DNA of 26,850 nucleotides from an uncultured Oscillospiraceae bacterium (GTDB taxonomy: Bacteria > Bacillota > Clostridia > Oscillospirales > Acutalibacteraceae): NCBI GenBank assembly GCA_902495835.1, contig CABUYS010000005.1:1-26850 (forward strand). Reading direction: 5' to 3'. The position numbers and the translations under genes are program-made. A model generated the notes under the pieces. It saw nothing but the letters and a program-made list of their open reading frames with translations. It ran no database searches and was not told the DNA's origin. Shown here in pieces: positions 15,838 to 23,514 of the stretch (positions within the stretch are counted from its first letter, which is position 1; each line of letters starts with the position of its first letter).

Positions 15838-16477
15838 TCCGAACCTCATTTCTCCGTGTCATCTGGTTAAGTCCTTCCAGAATTTCTACTCGCTGTTTTT
15901 GCGTTAGTTCTTTGAAATTTTTGACTTTGTATCTCTTTAAAATCATTTCATAAATCTGACTGTTATCATCTAAACTTTTGACAGTGCTTTTTAAAATACT
16001 CGCATCCTTTGCTGTGATTTTCTCCGTTTCAATTTCCGGCAAATCTTCCCCAGAATAAATATATAAGCCAAGCCCAAACATAGCTAAATTTTTAACTAAA
16101 CACCGCATAATTGTCTTATTTACATCAAACATTGTTGCTGGTTCAACAGCAATATCTTTTTTGAATTTCGTATCATAAGTATAACTTTCGGATTTCATTG
16201 CTTTGTTAGATGAATCCATAACAGGAAGCCACATTGTATGAGTTAAGTTATCAATTGTAACATCAGTAAAAACCATATACCCAACACCTTCATCAAAAAC
16301 ATAGGGAAGTTGCTTTTCTCCGAATAAATGTATTTTATATGTTGCATCCGGATATTTCTTTTTTACTTCAGCCCAAGCATACGGCCATGAGAGATAGGTT
16401 AAATCTTTTTTCTTTTCGATATGGTCATTTACATTAATTTCAAACAATGTTTCAAAAATTGATTTGTTTTGATTCAT
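15776..16477 (-). CDS. DUF1071/Sak-type single-strand annealing protein
   Basis: A 233-residue protein. DLTYLSWPYAWAEVKKKYPD (25-44) and the central TMWLPVMDSSNKAM, FDVNKTIMRCLVKNLAMFGLGLYIY (in parts: NKTIMRCLVKNLAMFGLGLY) match the DUF1071 group of Sak/Rad52-like recombinases. They anneal complementary single strands for phage recombination and act with SSB. AAAGGAG precedes the ATG. The last 20-25 residues (basic, NEVRNGNKIYSAGKSERQ) overlap rusA and are not family-like. The natural end may have been near LNQMTR, with read-through after a small change. Core domain intact. Confidence 0.85.
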   Translation of the reverse strand: MNQNKSIFETLFEINVNDHIEKKKDLTYLSWPYAWAEVKKKYPDATYKIHLFGEKQLPYVFDEGVGYMVFTDVTIDNLTHTMWLPVMDSSNKAMKSESYTYDTKFKKDIAVEPATMFDVNKTIMRCLVKNLAMFGLGLYIYSGEDLPEIETEKITAKDASILKSTVKSLDDNSQIYEMILKRYKVKNFKELTQKQRVEILEGLNQMTRRNEVRNGNKIYSAGKSERQTETENM

Positions 16478-16483
16478 AATTTT

Positions 16484-16714
16484 TTACTCCTTTAAATCGT
16501 GATATTCTAAATCTGCCATTTTTGCTTTATAGTCAGGTGCTTCTGCTATAAATTTAAAATGAATATTTAAACATTCTTCGCAACATTCAAAACCATTTAA
16601 AGCGTAATAATCATCACCTTCATAAATAGCTTCATCACAGAAAAAACATTTTAAAACTGCTTTTGCCTCATTATCAGGTGGTTCGAGATATGTTCTGTCA
16701 TCTAGTAGCTCCAT
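16484..16714 (-). CDS. Small CxxC zinc-binding phage protein
   Basis: A 76-residue acidic protein with two cysteine pairs, CFFC (23-26) and CCEEC (44-48), spaced to hold one zinc ion. Similar short CxxC proteins occur in early operons of Clostridia prophages; their role is unknown. AAAAGGAG lies nine bases ahead of the ATG, inside the end of the preceding small gene, and the ATG directly abuts its TAA. It appears intact. Confidence 0.75.
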   Translation of the reverse strand: MELLDDRTYLEPPDNEAKAVLKCFFCDEAIYEGDDYYALNGFECCEECLNIHFKFIAEAPDYKAKMADLEYHDLKE

Positions 16715-16861
16715 TTATTTGTGCTCCTTTTGAACATTGATTTTTTGACATACAATTCTAAATGCATCAAGTGTTTTCCTTTCAAGCTCACGAATTTCTT
16801 TTCCTTGATGTACTACTATACTAATCAGGATTAAAATAGTTATAAGTAAAAATATTTGCAT
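16715..16861 (-). CDS. 48-residue membrane protein, first gene of early operon
   Basis: A short open frame: MQIFLLITILILISIVVHQG is one membrane span, then a charged helix KEIRELERKTLDAF and a tail NVQKEHK. GGAGG lies seven to eight bases before the ATG, a near-perfect site, and the TAA abuts the ATG of the next gene. The strong translation signals, the tight spacing and the span-plus-coil layout argue for a real gene. I know of no family or function. Overall topology would be a short outside end and a cytoplasmic tail. Confidence 0.65.
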   Translation of the reverse strand: MQIFLLITILILISIVVHQGKEIRELERKTLDAFRIVCQKINVQKEHK

Positions 16862-16886
16862 TATTGATTCCTCCATAAAAATAAAA

Positions 16887-16911
16887 AGAACAATCTTATA
16901 TAAATTGTTCT
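16887..16911. promoter_or_regulatory. Inverted repeat upstream of the early operon
   Basis: AGAACAAT (16887-16894) and ATTGTTCT (16904-16911) with a 9-base AT-rich loop, 25 bases upstream of the first early gene start. It is the right size for a phage repressor operator or a leader hairpin. A possible minus-strand promoter TTGATA-16-TACAAC lies near 16962-16989. No repressor gene is visible in the window. Confidence 0.5.
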
Positions 16912-17052
16912 GATAGGGCTATTGTATTTTATCACTTGTTTCAAATTTATTTGATTTGTTGTATTTTAATGGTAGTAGCTATCAAAAAGCTTGTACAAAC
17001 TGTAAATCGCATAAAATAGCCATTTATGAGTATTTTTTATAATTTGTTGTTC

Positions 17053-17475
17053 TTACGCAAACGTACCATCTGCTGCTAAATCCTCATGCAAATCAGTTAT
17101 CGGATCGCCTTTAACTTGCATGCTCGCAGCTGTATACGATTGGCCGCTAGCAGAAGTAGGATATACACCTGTTGTGTGGTCTACAAAGTAATCAGAAAAA
17201 CCATTTTTCTCAATTTCTTCCGGAGTCAAATTTTTTGTAAGCTGATAAACTATAGCTCCAATCATTTCAAGGTGCCCGAGTTCCTCGGTCCCGACATCCG
17301 TAAGTATAGCCTTTAGTTCAGGGTATGGCATCGAAAACCTTTGGCTCAAATATCTAAGTGATGCACCCAGTTCACCGTCAGGCCCACCATATTGAGTTAT
17401 TATCATTTTGGCAAGTGCAGGATTGGGATTTTTTATATTAACCGGATATTGTAATTTTTTCTCATAAACCCACAT
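17053..17475 (-). pseudogene. cotJC: Spore coat protein CotJC, truncated at the prophage boundary
   Basis: 140 residues, where CotJC is about 189. MWVYEKKLQYPV, QYGGPDGELGASLRYLSQRF (28-47) and DVGTEELGHLEMIGAIVYQL (60-79) are canonical, with the first metal ligands Glu35, Glu65 and His68. KGDPITDLHEDLAA (122-135) is also canonical. The family then continues with an E-E-K-A-R-A-T-Y-like helix and an E-R-E-I-V-H-like helix holding the remaining ligands of the manganese-catalase-type site. Here the frame instead ends DGTFA and stops. Downstream DNA in any frame does not resemble the missing part. The break coincides with the start of prophage sequence. As it stands, the product cannot form the dimetal site. 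Excision of the prophage could in principle restore the gene. Confidence 0.85.
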
Positions 17476-17735
17476 TAGCTATTCTCCTCCTCAGAGTTAT
17501 TCCAAGGCCATGGATCTGCTATCCATCCCCAACGATTGTCTTCAACGCTTTTTGAAGTAATGGGTCCATACTTTTCTTGGTATTGCTCCCTTAGCTCCAT
17601 GCTTTGTTTTCGATAATCATTTAATTTGGCATTTACTTCTTGGTCATCAGGATGAGTATCCATATAAAGATTAAGTTCCACAACGGCAAAATCTATTGCG
17701 GCAATACGTCTTAACATAACTTCTTGTTCTGTCAT
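17475..17735 (-). CDS. cotJB: Spore coat protein CotJB
   Basis: An 86-residue protein with the CotJB layout: helix MLRRIAAIDFAVVELNLYMD (7-26), THPDDQEVNAKLNDYRKQ, and the aromatic C-terminus YGPITSKSVEDNRWGWIADP with WPW. CotJB is needed for assembling the CotJ complex into the inner spore coat of the mother cell. It overlaps or abuts both neighbours (4 bp with cotJA, 1 bp with cotJC), so the three are cotranslated. The coding sequence is intact, although the cotJC partner is split. Confidence 0.93.
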   Translation of the reverse strand: MTEQEVMLRRIAAIDFAVVELNLYMDTHPDDQEVNAKLNDYRKQSMELREQYQEKYGPITSKSVEDNRWGWIADPWPWNNSEEENS

Positions 17736-17932
17736 TTATTCTCACCTACCGACATTCCTTCAAAAGGTTTATTAAGCTCCGGAAACATTGTTCCTGTGTT
17801 TATTCCTTGTTCGGCACTGTATACGTTGTCCGCTATCTGATAAGGAACGTAAGCCATGGCAACAACAGGGTTTTCCGGCAAAGGAGTAATCCCATATTGT
17901 CTTGCTACCATATGCATTATAGACTCATTCAT
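17732..17932 (-). CDS. cotJA: Spore coat associated protein CotJA
   Basis: A 66-residue protein with the CotJA core NPVVAMAYVPYQIADNVYSA followed by GINTGTMFPELNKPF, residues 21-58. It is the first gene of the cotJABC operon, expressed in the mother cell and incorporated into the coat. TAGGAG lies seven bases before the ATG. The 4-bp overlap with cotJB supports operon structure. Confidence 0.93.
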   Translation of the reverse strand: MNESIMHMVARQYGITPLPENPVVAMAYVPYQIADNVYSAEQGINTGTMFPELNKPFEGMSVGENK

Positions 17933-17974
17933 AATTACTCTCCTATCTTTTTGGATTTTTATTTAAAATTCTTG

Positions 17975-18003
17975 ATTATAGACTCAATTCTATACTATGA
18001 AAA
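17975..18003 (-). promoter_or_regulatory. cotJA: Candidate cotJ operon promoter
   Basis: On the minus strand a TATAAT-like box (17980-17975) lies 17 bases after a TTTTCATAG segment. cotJ is a SigE-dependent operon in Bacillus; the -10 here is closer to a vegetative box than to the SigE type, so the sigma assignment is open. Confidence 0.35.
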
Positions 18004-18062
18004 ATACAGAATATGCGTGAAAACAAGGTACATAGTATTTAAAAAATTTATCCCAAACAAAT

Positions 18063-18884
18063 CTAATATTTGTGATTGGAAAGATAAAAAGATTCAATTT
18101 TAGACACGCAAAAATACATCACCGACGCAATAACGCCCAGAATAAATATTCCCGCCATAACCAAATCCAGTTTAAAGACTTGACCTCCGTAAACTATGAG
18201 ATACCCTATTCCCTTTGATGCAACTAAAAATTCTCCTGTTATAACACCTATCAAAGACATTCCGACGTTAATTTTAAGAGTGGAAATAATAACGGCAATA
18301 TTTGCGGGAATAATCAGTTTAGTAAGAATCTGAAATTTACTCGCTCCGAAAGATTTCATTAATAGTATTTTGTCTGAGCTTACATTTTTAAATCCTGCCA
18401 AGATATTAAGCGTTGCTATTATTACCGAAACCAAAAGAGCCATTATTATGATTGATTTGGTACCCGCTCCAATCCAAACTATTATAATAGGTCCCAGTGC
18501 AACTTTCGGAAGTGCATTTAAAACTACCAAATAAGGTTCGGTAACTTTAAAAATAAAATCCGACCACCATATCACCACAGCCGTAAGCACTCCTATAACA
18601 GTTCCCAAGAGAAAACCAACAACTGTCTCCCATGCCGTTACTCCGATATTATTCCAGAGTTGATTGGCGGCGTTTAGGCTAATTAAAGTTTTTAATATTC
18701 TCGACGGAGAACTCACAACAAAAGCATCTATCCATTCGAGTCTTGCTGCTATTTCCCAAAGCAAAACAAAGAAAATCAAAAAACCTATCTGAACGGATTT
18801 GATTGCAAGTGATTCGGATTTTTTCTTTTTCAAATAACGAATATGTTCTTGAGAAAATACTTTTTTTGCTGTTTTTTCAATCAA
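18063..18884 (-). CDS. ABC transporter permease (SsuC/TauC/NMT1-associated type)
   Basis: A 273-residue protein. The TTG at 18884 overlaps the ATPase stop by 8 bp, with GGGGTGAG upstream; a frame extending to 18974 lies wholly inside the ATPase gene and is not credible. About six to seven membrane segments (near residues 27-47, 75-100, 112-135, 140-160, 205-230 and 240-262). The coupling helix region with the EAA-like loop is at KSFGASKFQILTKLIIPANI. This is the BPD_transp family serving sulfonate, nitrate or pyrimidine-precursor importers. Third gene of the lipoprotein-ATPase-permease operon. No terminator is evident between it and cotJA. Confidence 0.88.
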   Translation of the reverse strand: MIEKTAKKVFSQEHIRYLKKKKSESLAIKSVQIGFLIFFVLLWEIAARLEWIDAFVVSSPSRILKTLISLNAANQLWNNIGVTAWETVVGFLLGTVIGVLTAVVIWWSDFIFKVTEPYLVVLNALPKVALGPIIIVWIGAGTKSIIIMALLVSVIIATLNILAGFKNVSSDKILLMKSFGASKFQILTKLIIPANIAVIISTLKINVGMSLIGVITGEFLVASKGIGYLIVYGGQVFKLDLVMAGIFILGVIASVMYFCVSKIESFYLSNHKY

Positions 18885-19644
18885 CCAACTCACCCCAAAT
18901 AATGTCAAAATAATCGTTGAATTTTTTATTGTTTCTCTTCTCGTGCAAAGAAAGTTTTTTACCGCCGAAGTCAATATTAACGATATTTTTTACTTTGCTA
19001 GGTCTCTTAGAAAAAATTATTACTCTGTCAGAAAGAGAAACCGCTTCGGAAATATCATGACTTACGAGTATTGCTGTCTTTTTCTCGTTTTTTATTATAT
19101 TTAAAACTTCTTCTGATATATTTATACGAGTCTGATAATCCAGTGCCGAAAACGGTTCATCCAAAAGCAAAATTTGAGGTTTAACCGCTAAAGTTCGTAT
19201 TAATGCCGCTTTTTGACGCATTCCTCCGGAAAGCTGATTTGGGTAATGATTTAAAAAATCACTTAATCCGTATTTTTCCGTTAAACTTAGCGCATATGAT
19301 TTTGTTTCTTCCGTCAGAGCATGTTTTAATTCCAATCCCAGCAGTATATTTTCTTGTATGGTTCTCCACTCAAAAAGATAATCCCTTTGAAGCATATACC
19401 CCACTTTTTGCAAATGTTTTTCTTCTTGAGGTATGTTAATCTTAACCGTTCCTTCCGACGGCTTAAGTAGTCCCGAGATGAGCGACAAAACGGTACTTTT
19501 ACCGCATCCGCTCGGCCCTACTATGGTTAAAAATTCTTCTTTGTACACGTCAAAATTTAAATCTTTTATTGCGATTGTTTCGCCTTGCATAGTGTGATAT
19601 CTCATGCAAACGTCACTGATTTCCAGAATTTTATCAAATTCCAA
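18877..19644 (-). CDS. ABC transporter ATP-binding protein (SsuB/TauB type)
   Basis: A 255-residue protein with Walker A GPSGCGKST (43-51), Q-loop Gln86, signature LSGGM (138-142), Walker B ILLLDEP (158-164) and the H-loop His196 in SHD. It energises import through the adjacent permease. The start is TTG at 19644 (MEFDKILEISDV) with GAGGGA at a good distance. The C-terminal FNDYFDIIWGELVD is the usual end in this subfamily. Organisation with a substrate-binding lipoprotein upstream and permease downstream is standard for an importer. Confidence 0.93.
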   Translation of the reverse strand: MEFDKILEISDVCMRYHTMQGETIAIKDLNFDVYKEEFLTIVGPSGCGKSTVLSLISGLLKPSEGTVKINIPQEEKHLQKVGYMLQRDYLFEWRTIQENILLGLELKHALTEETKSYALSLTEKYGLSDFLNHYPNQLSGGMRQKAALIRTLAVKPQILLLDEPFSALDYQTRINISEEVLNIIKNEKKTAILVSHDISEAVSLSDRVIIFSKRPSKVKNIVNIDFGGKKLSLHEKRNNKKFNDYFDIIWGELVD

Positions 19645-19660
19645 TTTGCTTCCCTCTTTT

Positions 19661-20674
19661 CTACTCTACTGTGTTATTATCCGTAATTTCTTTACTTAAA
19701 TCGGTATTTACTATTTCGCCGAATTCTACCTTTTCATCCAGTTCACCGGCTTGAATCATTATATCCTGCATTAAATCAAAAGATTTTTTATCTATATTTG
19801 GGTCATCGCACCAAACATCGTATTTCAAATAGTTTTTCACGCAATCCGTAAGCAATTCTTTATCCGAGTCAACAAAATATGGAGCGATTATTTCAGCGGT
19901 TTCTGCGGGTGTATGAGATTTTATCCAAATTTGAGCACGATAAATTGCATGTACAAAACTTTTAATTATATCAGAGTTGTTCTTTAAGTAGGTTTTTGAA
20001 CAACAGTAACCTGTATATGCAATTTTGTCACATTCTTCCGCCAAAGCACATACAATATGGAAATTTTTTTCTTTTACAATCATAGAAGCCGTGGGCTCAA
20101 ACAACGCAACATAATCTCCCGTTCCTCGGCTGAAAGCAACACCCATTAAGTTAAACTGAATATTATTAAGAAGTTTTACATCGGAATGAATGTCAAATCC
20201 TTGATTTTTCAAAATATACTCCAAAACCATTTCGGGAACTCCGCCTTTTCTTCCGGCAATGATTTCTTTTCCTCTTACGTTTTCCCAACTAAAATCAGGA
20301 GTTCTGCTGATAAGAAAACTTCCGTCACGCTGGGTAATGCCCGCAAACAAAACAGGAAAATCTTTTCTTCCTTGGCTGTAAACGCTCACAACTGAAGACA
20401 GTCCCAAAAGGCCTATATCCGCTTGAGAAGACAAAACCGCAGTCATGGTTTTATCGGAACCTTCTGCACTTGAAAGCTCTATTTCCAAGTTTTCGTCTTT
20501 AAAATAATCAAGACCCAAAGCAACATATTGCGGAGCATAAAATACAGAACGCGTAACTTCGTTTAAACGTACTTTGCGAGAGCTTTTATCAAATTTATTA
20601 GAACACGAACACATCATAAAACTTAAAATCAAAACCAAAAAAACATTAACCGTTTTTAAAACCTTATTTTTCAA
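19661..20674 (-). CDS. NMT1/SsuA-like substrate-binding lipoprotein
   Basis: A 337-residue protein with a signal peptide (hydrophobic 8-21) ending in a lipobox-like MCSC, lipid-attached at Cys24 by inference. The mature part follows the NMT1/SsuA type 2 periplasmic-binding fold: RSVFYAPQYVALGLDYFKDE (about 42-61), SQADIGLLGLSSVVSVYSQG, RGKEIIAGRKGGVPEMVLEY and GDYVALFEPTASMI near 205-218. Family members bind sulfonates, nitrate, riboflavin or thiamine precursors; nothing here decides among them. There is no TPP riboswitch in the leader. The start is TTG at 20674, GGTGAT upstream, and the gene leads the operon. Confidence 0.88.
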   Translation of the reverse strand: MKNKVLKTVNVFLVLILSFMMCSCSNKFDKSSRKVRLNEVTRSVFYAPQYVALGLDYFKDENLEIELSSAEGSDKTMTAVLSSQADIGLLGLSSVVSVYSQGRKDFPVLFAGITQRDGSFLISRTPDFSWENVRGKEIIAGRKGGVPEMVLEYILKNQGFDIHSDVKLLNNIQFNLMGVAFSRGTGDYVALFEPTASMIVKEKNFHIVCALAEECDKIAYTGYCCSKTYLKNNSDIIKSFVHAIYRAQIWIKSHTPAETAEIIAPYFVDSDKELLTDCVKNYLKYDVWCDDPNIDKKSFDLMQDIMIQAGELDEKVEFGEIVNTDLSKEITDNNTVE

Positions 20675-20740
20675 TATATCACCAACTTAAATCGTGATAA
20701 TAATATTTTATTATTGGGTTTTAAAAAATGTTAATGTAAC

Positions 20741-21520
20741 TTCTTAAACTGTAGACATGCTTAAAAATATGGTATTAAAAGCTTTGCGAAGACATAGTAA
20801 CTCGTCTGTGAAAAACAGTTTGATTTTATTAAAGAAATCAAAATATAGACCTTTTAAACAGCTTCTTATATATCTTTGTGATTAAACACATACTATCGTT
20901 TTTAATTATAAAACTTAAATTCTATCGCAATCATAATTTCCAGATTTTAAAAAAATTTCTTAAACTGTAAACGTATCTAAAAAGTACGGTGTGAAAAGTT
21001 TTCTCGTATAATCATTTTTTGCTTACCAAATTTAAATTCCACTGTAATATGATAATAGTGTTTTTTTGTCAGGTTCCAAGAAACTTCTTAAACCGTAAAC
21101 GTATCTAAAAGATGCGGTATTAAAGATTTTATGAAAACATAGGAACACGAATGTAAAAATCGGTCAAACATGACATCGTGCAAATTCAAAAATCGAAATA
21201 TTGTCTTTTTAAACATCTTCTTATAGCGCTTAAAAATGCACCATATAAATATAATCGTTTTTAATTATAAAACTTAAATTCTATCGCAATCATAAACTTT
21301 CAGGTTTTAAAAAATTTCTTAAACTATAGACTTACCTAAAAAAGCTTTATAGAAGCATGGCGACTCTGCTGTGAAAAACGGCTTGATTTCACTTCGTTAA
21401 AATAAAAAATAGAAATATTGTCCTTATAGGCAGCTTCTTATATATCTTTGTGTTTAAACGTAAACTATACTGGCATAATCGCTTTTAAATATAAAACAAA
21501 AAATTTCGCTGTTCTGCCAA
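20741..21520. repeat. Four diverged tandem intergenic repeat units
   Basis: The motif TTCTTAAACYGTARACRTR begins units at 20741, 20957, 21085 and 21316 (spacings 216, 128 and 231). Units 1 and 3 share an identical 42-bp segment (20895-20936 and 21254-21295). Units 1 and 4 share CTTCTTATATATCTTTGTG at 20862 and 21430. Unit 2 lacks the middle part. A poorer fifth copy may run from 21595 to 21660 (CTGTGAAAAA segment). No reading frame spans a unit on either strand. No target duplication, transposase or known riboswitch is recognisable. Confidence 0.7.
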
Positions 21521-21672
21521 AGAAAATATTTTTTACTTAAATTATGATTTTGAGCATTTGGCGTGATTTTTAAAACAAAAACTAATACCAAATAGTTTCT
21601 GCAACTTGACTGTGAAAAAATGTGAATTTTGGTGCGCAAAGAAATTATTTAATTCTTAGTTATGAATTTATA

Positions 21673-21722
21673 ATTTAAAAAAAATTACGGCACAGCTGCA
21701 AATTTCAAATACAGCTACGCCG
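21673..21722 (-). terminator. Intrinsic terminator after gerW
   Basis: On the minus strand a 13-bp stem (CGGCGTAGCTGTA with TGCAGCTGTGCCG, three G-U pairs) is followed by TAATTTTTTTT, starting 14 bases after the gerW stop. It probably ends the spoIID-M50-DUF2953-gerW transcript. Confidence 0.85.
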
Positions 21723-21735
21723 AAGTTTTATTATA

Positions 21736-22131
21736 CTATTTATCTTTTTGTTCAGATGAATTTTTTCTCTTTTTTATTTTGTTTAAAATTTTGTCTATAA
21801 CATCGGGAGTCATGGCAATGATTCTATCCAAAGCTCCGTCAAAAGACTGTACTTGCAATAATTTTACATCGTCTTTAGAAACAACCAAAAAAGCAACCGG
21901 AACTATATTAACGCCTATACCGTTTCCTCCGCCGAAAAGATCTTTGTCAGGCTGTTTGCTCAGTGCAAAATCAGAGCCTCCCGAAGCAAATCCGTAACTT
22001 ACCTTAGAAACGGGTATTACAACTGTTCCGTCAGGTGTGGTTATTGATTTTCCTATAATAGTATCCGCATTAATAACTTCTTTGATTTTTTGAATTGAAA
22101 AATCCATCATACCTTCAAGTTTATTGCTCAT
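21736..22131 (-). CDS. gerW: GerW/YtfJ-family sporulation protein
   Basis: A 131-residue protein. IQKIKEVINADTIIGKSITT (13-32), PDGTVVIPVSKVSYGFASGG (33-52), and GGNGIGVNIVPVAFLVVSKD (68-87) are the YtfJ core. In Bacillus GerW (YtfJ) is made in the forespore and needed for germination with alanine. It follows a DUF2953 gene (ytfI type), the conserved ytfI-ytfJ pair. It is the last gene before a strong terminator. The coding sequence is intact and the family match is clear. Confidence 0.9.
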   Translation of the reverse strand: MSNKLEGMMDFSIQKIKEVINADTIIGKSITTPDGTVVIPVSKVSYGFASGGSDFALSKQPDKDLFGGGNGIGVNIVPVAFLVVSKDDVKLLQVQSFDGALDRIIAMTPDVIDKILNKIKKRKNSSEQKDK

Positions 22132-22152
22132 TACAATACCACCTTTATAATT

Positions 22153-22740
22153 TTAACTATATGCAAGTTTGCGATATTTCTTAATTACCACGAAAAAAAC
22201 ACAAAGCATCCTGAAAATGTTGCTGCTGAAATCAAGTTCAATATTCGCACTCAAACTGTTATCCGAAAAATCAGGACGAATCTCGGCAAAAAACTCCTTA
22301 GGAGAAGCTACCGAATTAAATAAAGACAATAAAGGATAAAAAACAGCCGAAGCTTGTCCGTATCTAATCGCGGCAGACGCCGAATCGTGAGCCCCCGTTT
22401 TTATCAGAACTTTGAATTTATTCACGGTAATTTCCGACATGAGTTTCTTTAGCGCTTCCGAACATGCGCTCAGGATATTGTATAACATTTTCATTGATTT
22501 TACAAATCCTCTTTTTTTGAAAGTCTCAAAAACTTTTCTCTCGGATTTCTCAGAATTTGAAGAGCTTTTTGAATATTTACTTTTACTTTTCTTACCCTTG
22601 GGAATCTTCACCGATATACCGAATATTATAATCTTAAAAACAGTTTCGTTTGGGTATTTGATCACCACTCGGATAGGCAAAAAAAGAATCAAAGACAAAA
22701 TAATAAGTAAAATTAAAAGAACTACATAAAACCACAACAT
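22153..22740 (-). CDS. DUF2953 (YtfI-like) membrane-anchored protein
   Basis: A 195-residue protein with an N-terminal membrane anchor (LWFYVVLLILLIILSLILFL, 2-21), then VVIKYPNETVFKIIIFGISV as in DUF2953, a basic/serine-rich linker (residues 50-72) and a conserved C-terminal half (TGAHDSASAAIRYGQASAVF near 116-135; FFAEIRPDFS). Function unknown; it usually precedes gerW/ytfJ, as it does here with a 21-base gap. It is shorter than many relatives, with a compact linker. Confidence 0.85.
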   Translation of the reverse strand: MLWFYVVLLILLIILSLILFLPIRVVIKYPNETVFKIIIFGISVKIPKGKKSKSKYSKSSSNSEKSERKVFETFKKRGFVKSMKMLYNILSACSEALKKLMSEITVNKFKVLIKTGAHDSASAAIRYGQASAVFYPLLSLFNSVASPKEFFAEIRPDFSDNSLSANIELDFSSNIFRMLCVFFVVIKKYRKLAYS

Positions 22741-22795
22741 ACATTTATTTCCTTAAAAATTATTGTAATGTTTATTATTGAGCAATTTTTCCGTT

Positions 22796-23452
22796 TTATA
22801 CCTTTCCAAACGGCAGTGAAGTAATTTTTAGAATAAAATTATAAGAAATTCTTTCTAAAATATCAATAGGAAGGCTAAACGCTCCCAACAAAAGCAAAAT
22901 TGCCAAAGTAATTACAATTGTCATTCGGTTGGAACGAAATTTTCTTAATAATTTTTTCGGCATACATGCCTCCAGTATCGGCCAACCGTCAAATGAAGGA
23001 AGAGGAATAAGATTAACAACGGCTATCTCCAAATTTATTGATATAAAACTTGAAAAAAATAAATATACCCAGTTGCTTGCAATTCCAATAGCTACAAAAA
23101 GGTTAAGAATAAATCCTCCTACAAAGGCACATAAGAAACTCGAAACAGGTCCTGCCAAACAAACCAAAGCCATGTCACGACGACTATTAGGAGACCTTGA
23201 AAGATCTACAGGGGCACGTTTACCCCAACCAAACCCAAACAACAGCACACACGCTGCCCCTATCGGGTCAAAGTAAAGAGCGGGATTAATACTGAATCTT
23301 CCCAATATTTTTGCAGTATCATCGCCAAGTTTATTTGCAACAAAAACATGCGAAAATTCATGAATCGGTAAAGTCAGAAAAACTACGACCAAAGCTGCGG
23401 CAATTCTCATTAATAAATACTCAAAAGAAATTCCGGGCATTAAAAACCACAT
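22796..23452 (-). CDS. Site-2 protease family (M50) membrane protein
   Basis: A 218-residue protein. The zinc-binding motif is IHEFSH (HExxH form, around residue 30) in the first long membrane segment, with NLIPLPSFDGWPILE near residue 158-172 giving the third zinc ligand Asp. DPIGAACVLLFGFGWGKRAPVD is the usual loop of the YwhC-like group. Four to five membrane segments. Members cut membrane-embedded substrates in signalling. The ATG at 23452 is chosen because AGAGGTG lies six bases upstream; a GTG three codons earlier overlaps that site. It lies between spoIID and DUF2953-gerW, so sporulation-linked expression is likely but not shown. Confidence 0.88.
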   Translation of the reverse strand: MWFLMPGISFEYLLMRIAAALVVVFLTLPIHEFSHVFVANKLGDDTAKILGRFSINPALYFDPIGAACVLLFGFGWGKRAPVDLSRSPNSRRDMALVCLAGPVSSFLCAFVGGFILNLFVAIGIASNWVYLFFSSFISINLEIAVVNLIPLPSFDGWPILEACMPKKLLRKFRSNRMTIVITLAILLLLGAFSLPIDILERISYNFILKITSLPFGKV

Positions 23453-23514
23453 TATATTCACCTCTATTACATTATATCATTATGATTATCTCAACTCAAC
23501 ACACTTAATTGTGC

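Larger units (their letters stand above)
1..17070 (-). mobile_element. Degenerate siphovirus-type prophage (right part), ending inside cotJC
   Basis: Phage replication, packaging and tail genes all lie on the minus strand in normal phage order. The right limit is where cotJC homology stops, about 17,068-17,073; the left limit is outside the window. Seen directly: large terminase broken by a frameshift and a stop, tape measure broken, major tail protein lacking its start, and the whole portal-protease-capsid-connector block absent. No integrase, repressor, holin or lysin is visible, though some of these could lie left of position 1. Plus-strand cargo (toxin-antitoxin, CPBP-like protein, restriction-modification) sits between phage genes. 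The element cannot make virions by itself. Whether it can still excise depends on a recombinase that would have to be outside this window. Confidence 0.9.

Noticed and set aside
18885..18974. N-terminal extension of the ABC permease
   Set aside because: It lies entirely within the ATPase coding sequence; the TTG at 18884 in the overlap gives a normal-length permease.
20675..20760. TPP or other riboswitch upstream of the importer operon
   Set aside because: The leader shows none of the conserved TPP core sequences and no aptamer-like stem followed by a terminator.
20741..21520. CRISPR array
   Set aside because: Units are 128-231 bp apart and diverged, with no short identical repeats separated by uniform spacers.
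21454..21639. Minus-strand open frame of 61 codons
   Set aside because: It spans the end of the repeat region, has no ribosome-binding site, and is not shared between repeat units.
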